Below are positions 11,527-19,420 of a DNA stretch of 62,677 nucleotides, one piece after another. Source of the DNA: Gemmataceae bacterium (lineage in GTDB: Bacteria; Planctomycetota; Planctomycetia; Gemmatales; Gemmataceae); assembly GCA_028288765.1 (NCBI GenBank), contig JAQGHQ010000329.1, forward strand, positions 1-62,677, in the 5' to 3' direction. The notes below the pieces were generated by a model. That model was given only the letters and a program-made list of their open reading frames with translations, did not search any database and was not told the DNA's origin. A program made the position numbers and the translations under genes. The first letter of the stretch is position 1; the number at the start of each line of letters is the position of its first letter.

Positions 11527-12162
11527 ATGAAGATCCTACTCGTCGGCGGCAGCGGCACGATCGGGCAGCGCGTCCTGGCGGAAGCCGTGAAACGCGGCCA
11601 CGCGGTCACGAGCGTGACCCGCGACCCGTCCCGGGTGCCCTCCCAGGGCGGCGTGACGGCGGTCAAGGGCGACGCCCTCGACCCGAAGAGCCTCGCGGAT
11701 GCGGCCAGCGGGCACGACGCGGTCGTCAGCGCGTACTCGCCCGGGGGGCAAGACCCATCAAGGATGGTGGACGCGGCCCGCGCCCAGATCGCCGGACTGA
11801 AGCAGGCGGGGGTGAAGCGGCTGATCGTCGTCGGCGGGGCCGGGAGCTTGGAGGTCGCCCCCGGCGTGCAAGTGGTGGACACGCCGGAGTTCCCGGCCGC
11901 GTGGAAGGACATCGCCCTCGCCCACCGCGACGCGCTGGAGGTGTACCGGAAGGAGGGCGGAGCGCTGGAGTGGACGTACTTCAGCCCGCCGGCCCTGATC
12001 GAACCGGGCGAGCGGACCGGCACGTTCCGCGTCGGGAGCGATCAGCTTCTCGTGGATGCGGCGGGCCAGAGCCGGATCTCGGCCGAGGACTACGCCATCG
12101 CCCTGCTCGACGAGGTCGAAACGCCGAAGCACGTGCGGAAGCGGTTCACCGCCGCGTATTAG
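11527..12162 (+). CDS. NAD(P)H-binding atypical SDR (YwnB/NmrA-like)
   Basis: A 211-residue Rossmann protein starting MKILLVGGSGTIGQRVL, with the glycine motif GGSGTIG at residues 7-13. The body follows the NAD(P)H-binding family (VTRDPSRV, a KGDALD strand, HDAVVSAYSP, RLIVVGGAGS), ending with an AIALLDEVE helix. Members are reductases or redox-sensing NADPH binders without the Tyr-Lys pair of classical SDRs. The start has a GAAGGAG site. It is very likely the target of the adjacent Rrf2 regulator and may form a unit with the luciferase-like gene 85 bases downstream. Confidence 0.9.
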   Translation: MKILLVGGSGTIGQRVLAEAVKRGHAVTSVTRDPSRVPSQGGVTAVKGDALDPKSLADAASGHDAVVSAYSPGGQDPSRMVDAARAQIAGLKQAGVKRLIVVGGAGSLEVAPGVQVVDTPEFPAAWKDIALAHRDALEVYRKEGGALEWTYFSPPALIEPGERTGTFRVGSDQLLVDAAGQSRISAEDYAIALLDEVETPKHVRKRFTAAY

Positions 12163-12247
12163 TCACCCGCGGAGGGCGGTGTAACTCGCCCATCGTTTGG
12201 AGGTATCCCACCTCGGGGCGAAGAATGGCTTCGCCCCGAGGGTCATC

Positions 12248-13267
12248 ATGAAGCCCTTGTCAGAAATCTCGCTTTCCGTGCTCGACCTGTCCCCGATCCG
12301 CGAGGGGGGCACGGCCGCCGAGTCGTTCCGCAACACCCTCGACCTCGCCCGGCACGCCGAGCGACTCGGGTTCCACCGGTACTGGGTGGCTGAGCACCAC
12401 AGCCTCCCGGGCATCGCCAGCGCCGCGACCGCGGTCGTCATCGCCCACGTCGCCGGCGGCACGTCCCGCATCCGCGTCGGGTCCGGCGGGATCATGCTCC
12501 CCAACCACGCCCCGCTCGTCATCGCCGAGCAGTTCGGCACCCTGGAGTCGCTCTTTCCCGGCCGCATCGACCTGGGCCTCGGTCGCGCGCCCGGCGGCGA
12601 CTCCCGGACGGCCCGCGCGCTGCGGCGACACCTGGGGAGCAACGGCGACACGTTCCCGCAAGATCTCCAGGAGTTGATGGAGTACTTCCGGCCTGGTGGG
12701 CCGGGGAACGGGGTCCACGCCGTCCCGGGCGAGGGCTTGCACGTGCCGATGTGGCTGCTCGGGTCGAGTGACTTCTCCGCACGACTGGCGGCCGAGCTGG
12801 GCCTGCCGTTCGCGTTCGCGTCGCACTTCGCCCCGGACTTCCTGCACGAGGCCCTGGCCCTCTACCGCCGGCACTTCGAGCCGTCGGCGCACCTGGCTAG
12901 GCCGCGGGTGATGGTCGCGGCGAACGTGTTTGCAGCCGACACCGACGTCGAGGCCAGGCGGCTCTTTACGTCGGCCCAGCAGCAGTTCCTGAACCTTGTC
13001 CGCGGCACGCCGGGGTTGCTGCCGCCCCCCGTCGAGTCGATGGACCGGCTGTGGCTCCCGCACGAGCGCGCTCACGTCGAGCGGATGACGAGGTGCTCGG
13101 CGGTCGGATCGTCGGAGACCGTGCGGTGCCGGCTGGAACAGTTCACGGCGGAAACGGACGCGGACGAGGTGATTGTCGCGGGGCAGATGTACGACCACAC
13201 CGCCCGGCTGCGATCGTTCGAGATCGCGGCGGCGATCCACGGACAGCCCCTGCCACGGAGCGTTTGA
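12248..13267 (+). CDS. LLM-class flavin-dependent oxidoreductase (luciferase-like)
   Basis: A 339-residue TIM-barrel flavoprotein. It begins [12 protein letters not shown], then has the [11 protein letters not shown] motif, [39 protein letters not shown], and a [10 protein letters not shown] strand. These are hallmarks of the MsnO8/YhbW group of bacterial luciferase-like monooxygenases, which use FMNH2 and oxygen, though substrates of most members are unknown. The ATG at 12248 was preferred to one 51 bases upstream because the family starts here. It follows the Rrf2-controlled gene and could share its transcript. Confidence 0.9.
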   Translation: MKPLSEISLSVLDLSPIREGGTAAESFRNTLDLARHAERLGFHRYWVAEHHSLPGIASAATAVVIAHVAGGTSRIRVGSGGIMLPNHAPLVIAEQFGTLESLFPGRIDLGLGRAPGGDSRTARALRRHLGSNGDTFPQDLQELMEYFRPGGPGNGVHAVPGEGLHVPMWLLGSSDFSARLAAELGLPFAFASHFAPDFLHEALALYRRHFEPSAHLARPRVMVAANVFAADTDVEARRLFTSAQQQFLNLVRGTPGLLPPPVESMDRLWLPHERAHVERMTRCSAVGSSETVRCRLEQFTAETDADEVIVAGQMYDHTARLRSFEIAAAIHGQPLPRSV

Positions 13268-13482
13268 ATGACCGGTCGCAGTATGCGGTCTGGTCGGTGA
13301 TGAGCGGAACGCCGAGTGGTGGTGCAGTGTTCAGCCGGGAATCCGTTTGCTGGGAAGCCACCCTGCGATACGCCCCCAAACACGACTTCCCGGCAGCGTC
13401 CGGGCCGAGACGGCTGTGCTATAGTGCGAGTTTCCTCTCCCGAGCCCGCCGCCGGCCCGCGTGCGGGCGTGTGAGACCGCGA

Positions 13483-16170
13483 ATGACCACGCAAACCGCT
13501 GAAGCGCCCGCACCGCCGGGCGGGCACGTGTTCGAGGACATCGCCGACGCGATGCCGCACATGGTGTGGCTGGCCGAGTCGACCGGGGCGACCACGTACC
13601 ACAATCGCCGCATCCTGGAGTACGCCGGGCTCCCGCCCGGGGCCACGCTCGGGTTCCGGTGGGAGGCGATGGTCCACCCGGAGGACGTCCCCGCCACGCG
13701 GGTCGCGTGGGGCCGCTCCCTCGAGACCGGCGAGCCCTTCGAGATCGAATACCGCCTCCGCCGCGGCGACGGCGAGTATCGGTGGTTCCACGCCCGCGCC
13801 GCCGCCCAGCGGGACGGGTCGGGCCGGCTCGCCCGGTGGGTCGGCACGTGCACCGACGTCGAGGACCAGAAGCGGGCGGCCGCCCGGATGCGGGCGGTCG
13901 TCGAGAGCATGGCCGACGGCCTCGTCGTCGCCGACCCGTCCGGCCACCTCCTGGAGTGGAACCCCGCCGCCCTGAGAATGCACGGGTACGCCGACCTCGA
14001 CGAGGCCCGCCGCCACCTGACCGCGTTCGTCGAGACGTTCACCCTGTCCCGCCCCGGCGGGGGGCCGCTCGCCTACCACGACTGGCCCATGCCCCGGATC
14101 CTCCGCGGGGAGACGGTCGCAGACGAGAAACTCGTCCTGCGCCGCCGCGACACCGGGCTCGAACTGGTCGTGGTGTACAGCGGAGCTCCCGTCCGCGGCC
14201 CGGGCGGGGACATCGAGTTGGGCGTCCTGACGATCCACGACGTAACCCGCCGGAAGCGGGCCGAGGGGGAGGCCCGGCGGACCACCGAGCTCCTCCGGGC
14301 CGTCGCCGACTCGACGACCGACGCCGTGTTCGTCAAGGACCCGGAGGGCAAGTACCTGCTGTGCAACCCCGCCACCGCCGCCTTCCTCGGCCGCCCGGCG
14401 GAAGACGTCCTCGGGCGGACGGACGCGGAATTGTTCGAGCCCGAGGGTGCCCGCCTCGTGATGGCGCGCGACCGACTCGTCATCGAGTCCGGCCGCCCGC
14501 AGACGGACGAGGAGACGCTCACGCTCGCCGGGGTCACCCGCACGTTCCTGGCGACCAAGGCCCCGTACCGGGATGGGCACGGCACCGTGATTGGGGTCGT
14601 CGGCATCTCGCGGGACGTGACGGATCGCAACCGGCTCGCGGCGGAGCGCGACTCCCTGCTCGCGCGACTCCAGATCCACATCGAGCGGATGCCGCTGGTG
14701 TACGTCCTCTTCGACGCCGGCTTCCGCGTCACCGACTGGAACCCGGCGGCCGAGCGCGTCTTCGGATACCCCAAGGCGGAAGCGCTCGGCAAGGGGCCGG
14801 GTGACCTGATCGCCCCCTCCTTCCGGAACGGGGCGGATGCCATCCTCGCCCGCATCCGGGCCGGGGACATGGCCGCCCACTCGGTGAACGAGAACCTGAC
14901 GAAGGACGGGCGGGTCGTCACCTGCGAGTGGTTCAACACCCCCCTCGTGGCGGACGACGGGAAGTTCGTCGGGCTGCTGTGCCTCGCCCAGGACGTGACG
15001 CAGCGCCGGGTGCTGGAGGAGCAGTTCCGGCAGGCCCAGAAGATGGAGGCGGTGGGGCAGCTCGCTGGCGGGGTGGCCCACGACTTCAACAACCTGCTTA
15101 CCATCATCAACGGGTACAGCGACCTGTTGCTCGGGAGCCTCCCGCCCGGCGACCCGTCCCGCGAGTTGCTCGCCGAGATCCACAAGGCCGGGGAGCGGTC
15201 GGCCGGGCTGACCCGCCAGTTACTCGCATTCAGCCGCAAACAGGTGCTCGCCACCTGGATCCTCGATCTGAATGCCGTCGTGGCCGACACCACAAGCCTG
15301 CTGCGGCGTGTGATCGGGGAGGATGTCCGCCTCTCCACCGCGCCCGGCCGCGGCCTCTGGCCGGTCCGGGCGGACGCGGGTCAGGTCGAACAGGTCCTCC
15401 TGAACCTAGCAGTGAACGCCCGCGACGCGATGCCGAGGGGCGGCAAGCTCACCATCGAGACCGCCAACGTCGAGTTGGATGAGGGCTATGCGTCGTCCCA
15501 CTCGGACGCCCGGCCCGGGTCGCACGTCCTGCTCGCCGTCGCGGACACCGGGCACGGGATGACGCCGGAGGTGAGGGCGAAGATCTTCGAGCCGTTCTTC
15601 ACCACGAAGGAGGTCGGGAAGGGAACCGGCCTGGGGCTGGCCACCGTGTACGGGATCGTCAAGCAGTCGGGCGGGCACATCGGGGTGAATTCCGAGGTCG
15701 GCGTCGGGACGACGTTCAAGGTGTACCTGCCCCGGGTCGAGCCGGAGGGCGGGGCGGTCAACGACCCGTCCAGGCGGCCGACGCCGCCCCGGGGGAGCGA
15801 GACGATCCTGGTGGTGGAGGACGAGCCCGCGGTCCGGGCGCTCACCCGGCACGTCCTCCGGCAGGCCGGGTACGCGGTGCTGGAGGCCGCCGACGGGGAT
15901 ACGGCACTGCGGGTGGCGGCCGGGCACGCCGGCCCGATCCACTTGTTGGTGACCGACGTGGTGATGCCGGGTTTCGGCGGTCGGGAGGTGGCCGAGCAAC
16001 TGGCCGGGCGGCACCCCGGGATGCGGGTGCTGTTCGTCTCGGGGTACACCGACGACGCGGTCGTCCGGCACGGGGTGCTGTACGACCGGGTGAACTTCCT
16101 CCAGAAGCCCTTCACGCCGATCGCGCTGGCCCAGAAGGTCCGCGAGGTGCTGGACGCGCCGGGCACGTGA
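13483..16170 (+). CDS. Hybrid sensor histidine kinase: four PAS domains, HisKA, HATPase and receiver
   Basis: An 895-residue signalling protein with no obvious transmembrane segment, so likely cytosolic. Four PAS domains occupy roughly residues 15-130, 135-255, 265-385 and 395-515; PAC-type ends (YRLRRGDGEYRWFH, then GVVGISRDVTDRN) are visible. The dimerisation domain has phospho-acceptor His533 in VAHDFNN. The ATPase region shows the N box (NLAVNARDAMP), a DTGHGM G1 box, an FEPFFTTK F box and GTGLGLATVYG. A C-terminal receiver has acidic VVEDE and phospho-acceptor Asp825 in VTDVVMPG. No response regulator gene lies nearby, so the output partner is unknown. The start at 13483 avoids a low-similarity upstream extension. 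Confidence 0.93.
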   Translation: MTTQTAEAPAPPGGHVFEDIADAMPHMVWLAESTGATTYHNRRILEYAGLPPGATLGFRWEAMVHPEDVPATRVAWGRSLETGEPFEIEYRLRRGDGEYRWFHARAAAQRDGSGRLARWVGTCTDVEDQKRAAARMRAVVESMADGLVVADPSGHLLEWNPAALRMHGYADLDEARRHLTAFVETFTLSRPGGGPLAYHDWPMPRILRGETVADEKLVLRRRDTGLELVVVYSGAPVRGPGGDIELGVLTIHDVTRRKRAEGEARRTTELLRAVADSTTDAVFVKDPEGKYLLCNPATAAFLGRPAEDVLGRTDAELFEPEGARLVMARDRLVIESGRPQTDEETLTLAGVTRTFLATKAPYRDGHGTVIGVVGISRDVTDRNRLAAERDSLLARLQIHIERMPLVYVLFDAGFRVTDWNPAAERVFGYPKAEALGKGPGDLIAPSFRNGADAILARIRAGDMAAHSVNENLTKDGRVVTCEWFNTPLVADDGKFVGLLCLAQDVTQRRVLEEQFRQAQKMEAVGQLAGGVAHDFNNLLTIINGYSDLLLGSLPPGDPSRELLAEIHKAGERSAGLTRQLLAFSRKQVLATWILDLNAVVADTTSLLRRVIGEDVRLSTAPGRGLWPVRADAGQVEQVLLNLAVNARDAMPRGGKLTIETANVELDEGYASSHSDARPGSHVLLAVADTGHGMTPEVRAKIFEPFFTTKEVGKGTGLGLATVYGIVKQSGGHIGVNSEVGVGTTFKVYLPRVEPEGGAVNDPSRRPTPPRGSETILVVEDEPAVRALTRHVLRQAGYAVLEAADGDTALRVAAGHAGPIHLLVTDVVMPGFGGREVAEQLAGRHPGMRVLFVSGYTDDAVVRHGVLYDRVNFLQKPFTPIALAQKVREVLDAPGT

Positions 16171-16357
16171 TGGCGAGCCAGTCGCCGCGCTGAACCGGTG
16201 GTGACACGCGGGCGTGCCGGCGGCGACGGCACCCGGACGGCTTCTTCTCGCACCGCACATGGGACCGGCAGGAGTGTGGGAGAAGTGGGAGAACTGTGGG
16301 AGGGGCAGACGCAGGTCGATCCGGCATCGTTCCCCGCGTCACCTGCTCCCCCGCCCC

Positions 16358-16627
16358 ATGGACGACGCCCTGCACACCACCATCGATCCGCACCTCGCCG
16401 CCTTCCTCGTGAACGAGGGGGCGCGGTTCGTCGGCCTGGAGCGATCCGGCCCGAAGCGGGTCCACTACTCCTTCATCGCCGACCTTCAGTTGCACACCCT
16501 CATCCGCGTCTATCGAGCCAGTCTCCCCGTCCTGATCGTGCCGTCGCAACTGTTCGAAACGCTTCACGACCTCCGGTGCCTCTCGATCGACCGGGGCAGA
16601 CCCTTCTCCCCCTCCACACACGTATGA
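16358..16627 (+). CDS. Small hypothetical protein (DUF5659-like)
   Basis: An 89-residue ORF from the ATG at 16358. It contains AAFLVNEGARFVGLE, an HYSFIADLQ strand and an FETLHDLR helix, a layout like the short DUF5659 proteins often found in planctomycete mobile or variable regions. That resemblance is by pattern only. It precedes a primase-like fragment and a serine recombinase on the same strand and probably belongs to that module. Confidence 0.45.
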   Translation: MDDALHTTIDPHLAAFLVNEGARFVGLERSGPKRVHYSFIADLQLHTLIRVYRASLPVLIVPSQLFETLHDLRCLSIDRGRPFSPSTHV

Positions 16628-16697
16628 GTTTCTCCCTCGCCCACCTCCGGCTCAACGCCCCGCGGATGCCCTCGGGGGCGATCCGAACGCCGTCCTC

Positions 16698-17189
16698 GTG
16701 ACCCAAATTCTCCGCGTCCCCGGTACCCTGCAGTTCAAAGTTCCCTCACGACCGTTCCTCTGTCGGCTCCTGCTCGACGAGTCAGCAGCCGTCCTGCCTT
16801 ACGGGCTTGACGTCGTTCGTGCGGCACTGGACGGTTGGGGCGAGCCGCCGCTAGCGGGCGCGGTCGTGAACGCATCGCCCCGCCCGAACCCCGGTACCCC
16901 GCGACCGCGGTGGCATGCCGCCTTGGCCGGGGTTCCTGAGGGCGAGCGGAACGCCACGGCTGCCTGCCTCGTCGGAGCCATCCTGGGGAGACTACCCGAG
17001 GAGTTGTGGGAGACGGCCGGGTGGGGCGGCCTGACGGTGTGGAACGGCCGGAACGGCAAACCGCTTCCCGAGCGCGAGCTACGGGCGGTATTCGAGAGTA
17101 TCGCTCGGCGGGAAGCCAGCAAGCGACGCCCCCCACCGGCCCGCCGGGGCGATGCCGATACCTCCCCCGCCCCCCATGCTCAGCATTGA
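16698..17189 (+). pseudogene. Primase-polymerase C-terminal fragment (PriCT-like)
   Basis: The frame from a GTG at 16698 encodes QILRVPGTLQFK, the closing strand of prim-pol (AEP) domains. After about 60 residues comes a PriCT-like helix-rich part: GERNATAACLVGAILGR, then WNGRNGKPLPERELRAVFESI. The reading frame stays open upstream (ADALGGDPNAVL), also prim-pol-like, but the catalytic half is not there. It therefore looks like the 3' remainder of a replication protein from a mobile element. Its last bases overlap the start of a small acidic ORF. A short functional protein cannot be excluded. Confidence 0.45.
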
Positions 17190-17325
17190 CGAGTGCCGCC
17201 GGCTGATGGGTCGGCCCGACCTGACCGACGAGGAGATCGCCGAGTTCCTCGCGGATCTGGACACCTTTCTCGGTCAGATTCTCGATGACTTTTTACGTGA
17301 CGAGTTCGAGCCTGATGAGGTATAG
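17176..17325 (+). CDS. Small acidic protein upstream of the serine recombinase
   Basis: A 49-residue ORF from the ATG at 17176 (MLSIDECRRLMGRPD). It is strongly acidic, with a helix LTDEEIAEFLADLDTFLGQILDDFL and a closing DEFEPDEV. It overlaps the previous frame by 14 bases and ends 15 bases before the recombinase start, so the two are likely co-translated. The compact helix-loop-helix and tight linkage suggest an accessory or directionality factor, but that is inference; I do not recognise a named family. Confidence 0.55.
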   Translation: MLSIDECRRLMGRPDLTDEEIAEFLADLDTFLGQILDDFLRDEFEPDEV

Positions 17326-17340
17326 TCCCGGCGCTCACCC

Positions 17341-18955
17341 ATGCCAAAAGCCCTCATCTACTGCCGGGTCTCGTCCGAGCGCCAGGTCAAGGAAGGCCAT
17401 GGCCTCGACGGCCAGGAGCATAACTGCCGCCGGTACGCCGAGCTGAAGGGATACGACGTCGTCGATGTGTTCCGCGACGAGGGCGTGTCCGGCGGGATCA
17501 TCGACCGGGAGGGGATGGAGCAGATGCTCGACTTCCTCGACGGCCGAGACCGGTCCGAGGAGTACGTCGTTCTCATCGACGACATCAAACGACTCGCCCG
17601 CGACCTCATTGGCCACTTCACCCTCCGCAAGGCGATCAACACCCGCGGGGCACGGCTGGAGAACCCCGGGCACAAGTTCGGCGACGAGCCGGAGGAGGTG
17701 TTTGTCGAGTCGATCATGGCCGCCACCGCCGAGTACGAGCGGAACCAGAACAAGCGGCAGGTGAAGAACCGCATGAAGGCCCGCCTGGAGGCGGGGTACT
17801 GGCCCTTCTATCAGCCTCCGGGGTACGCATACGCCCGGGTTCCCGGGCACGGCAAACTACTCGTTCCCAAGGAGCCCGAGGCGAGCATCATCCGGGAGGC
17901 GCTGGTGGGGTTCGCGAACGGGCGCTTCGCGACGCAGGCCGCGGTGCGGCAATTCCTCGACTCCCGCGACCTGAAACCCCAACTCGAACAGACGAGTCAG
18001 TTTCGTGAGTTCGTTCATCGACTCTTGACGCGGGAGGTGTATGCTGGGTTCGTTTCGTACCCCCCCCTGGAACGTGACCACCCGCAAAGGACACCACGAA
18101 CCCCTCATCGACCCGGAGACCTTCGAGCAGATCCAGGAGCGCCTCCGGGAGCGGGACCGGCTGCCGCCGCGTAAGGACCTCGACAGGGACTTCCCGCTCC
18201 GGGGATTCGTCCTCTGCGCCGACTGTCAAAAGCCGTACACAGCCTCGTGGAGCCGCGGACGGAGCGTGCGCTACCCGTACTACCGCTGTACCACGGCGGG
18301 CTGCGAGTCCTGTCAGAAGAGCGTTCGGGCGGAGCGGGTGCATGCGGAGCTGGAATCACTCCTCGCCAAACTCAAGCCGCGCGATGGCATCCTCGCGGTC
18401 GTCCGCGACCGTCTGCTCGACCACTGGGCCGAACGGAAGCTCGACGTGGAAACGGTCCGCAAACGGCGGCAGGCCCGGATCGACGAAATCGAGAAGGAGA
18501 TCAAGGGCTACGTTTCCGCAATAGACAAGTGCAGCAGCCCCATCGTGCTCAAGCGGATCGAGGAGCAGATCCAGGTGTTGGAGGCCAAGAAGATCCGGCT
18601 GGGCGGCCGCATCACCAAGCCGAAGGAGGGCGACTACGACTTTGAAACCGCTCTCGACCGGGTGCTCGGATTCGTCAAAAACCCTCTCTCCGTGTGGGAA
18701 AACGGCGATTTGAGCCAGAAGCGGCTTGTGCTCCGCCTCGTCTTTGACGAGCCGCTCGTCTACGACCGGGAAACGGGTTTTGGAACCGCGACTTTTTCGC
18801 TTCCCATCAACATCGCCTGTGTGCCCGAGCTCGACGAAATGGAGGTGGTGGACATGGTGCGCAAAAGTTGGAACCGCCTGGAGGTCTTCGTCCGGGAGTG
18901 GGCGGAGTCGATTCGAGGGCTTCCCGGAGCCGAAAAGTCTATGCACACAGCCTGA
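17341..18955 (+). pseudogene. Large serine recombinase, split by a frameshift in a run of eight C
   Basis: The first frame (17341 onward) has the resolvase catalytic domain: YCRVSSERQ with nucleophile Ser11, then GLDGQEHNCRRYAE, a DEGVSGG strand and the conserved IDDIKRLARD segment. A recombinase domain follows (PPGYAYARV to LTREVYAGFVSYPP). Reading then derails in C8 at 18060-18067. One base over, the protein resumes WNVTTRKGHHEPLIDPETF, continuing through a zinc ribbon (CADCQ... CESC), a coiled coil near 18440-18600 and the C-terminus at 18955. Removing one C gives about 537 residues, normal for the family. It may be broken, phase-variable, or a sequencing error. Confidence 0.85.
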
Positions 18956-19121
18956 GCACAGGGAGACAGATTCTGCTTATTACGTCAATCACCCGTCTCG
19001 TCCACACCACAGTTCGTCTGGTCGTTTCAATAAGGGGTAAGTGGGTGGTCGCCAGACGGCCAGCTTCCTCTTGCTGGAGGATGGGCACAAGCGACAAGGG
19101 TGCCAGCGGGCGGGTATCGGT

Positions 19122-19420
19122 TCAGACCAGCACCCCCTCCCGTTCCACCTCGGCCGGCAGTGCGAAGTACGGCTTCAAGAAGTCGCCCGGGTGCAAGCTG
19201 AACGGTTCGATCCGCACGTCAATGTCCCGGCAGATGCGCCGTAGCGCCAGGTTCTCCTCGTGCCGGGTCCCGGCGAACGGCGCGCAGATGACGGCGATGT
19301 CGAGGTCACTGTCCTCCGACGCCTCGTCGCGGGCGACCGAGCCGTACAGCACGACGCGCTGCCCGGGGAAGCCCCGACGAGGAGGGCGTCGCGGAACCGG
19401 CGTGTGGCAGCACCGCGTCT
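19122..19420 (-). pseudogene. Truncated, frameshifted MNT-type nucleotidyltransferase
   Basis: On the minus strand the frame ending at 19122 carries FPGQRVVLYGSVARDEASEDSDLDIAV: the GS motif and the DxD metal ligands of a minimal nucleotidyltransferase. It continues with CAPFAGTRHEENLALRRICRDIDVRIEPF and a normal C-terminus. The few residues before it (RRFRDALL) are in the kinase frame, so the domain is joined to the kinase 3' end with a one-base slip at the CCCC run 19372-19375 (plus strand). There is no start codon of its own and the first helix is short. Relatives act as antitoxins beside HEPN proteins; no HEPN gene is adjacent. Confidence 0.65.

Noticed and set aside
13072..15183. A 703-residue antisense frame opposite the histidine kinase
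   Set aside because: It mirrors the kinase coding sequence in a high-G+C gene and has no motif of its own.
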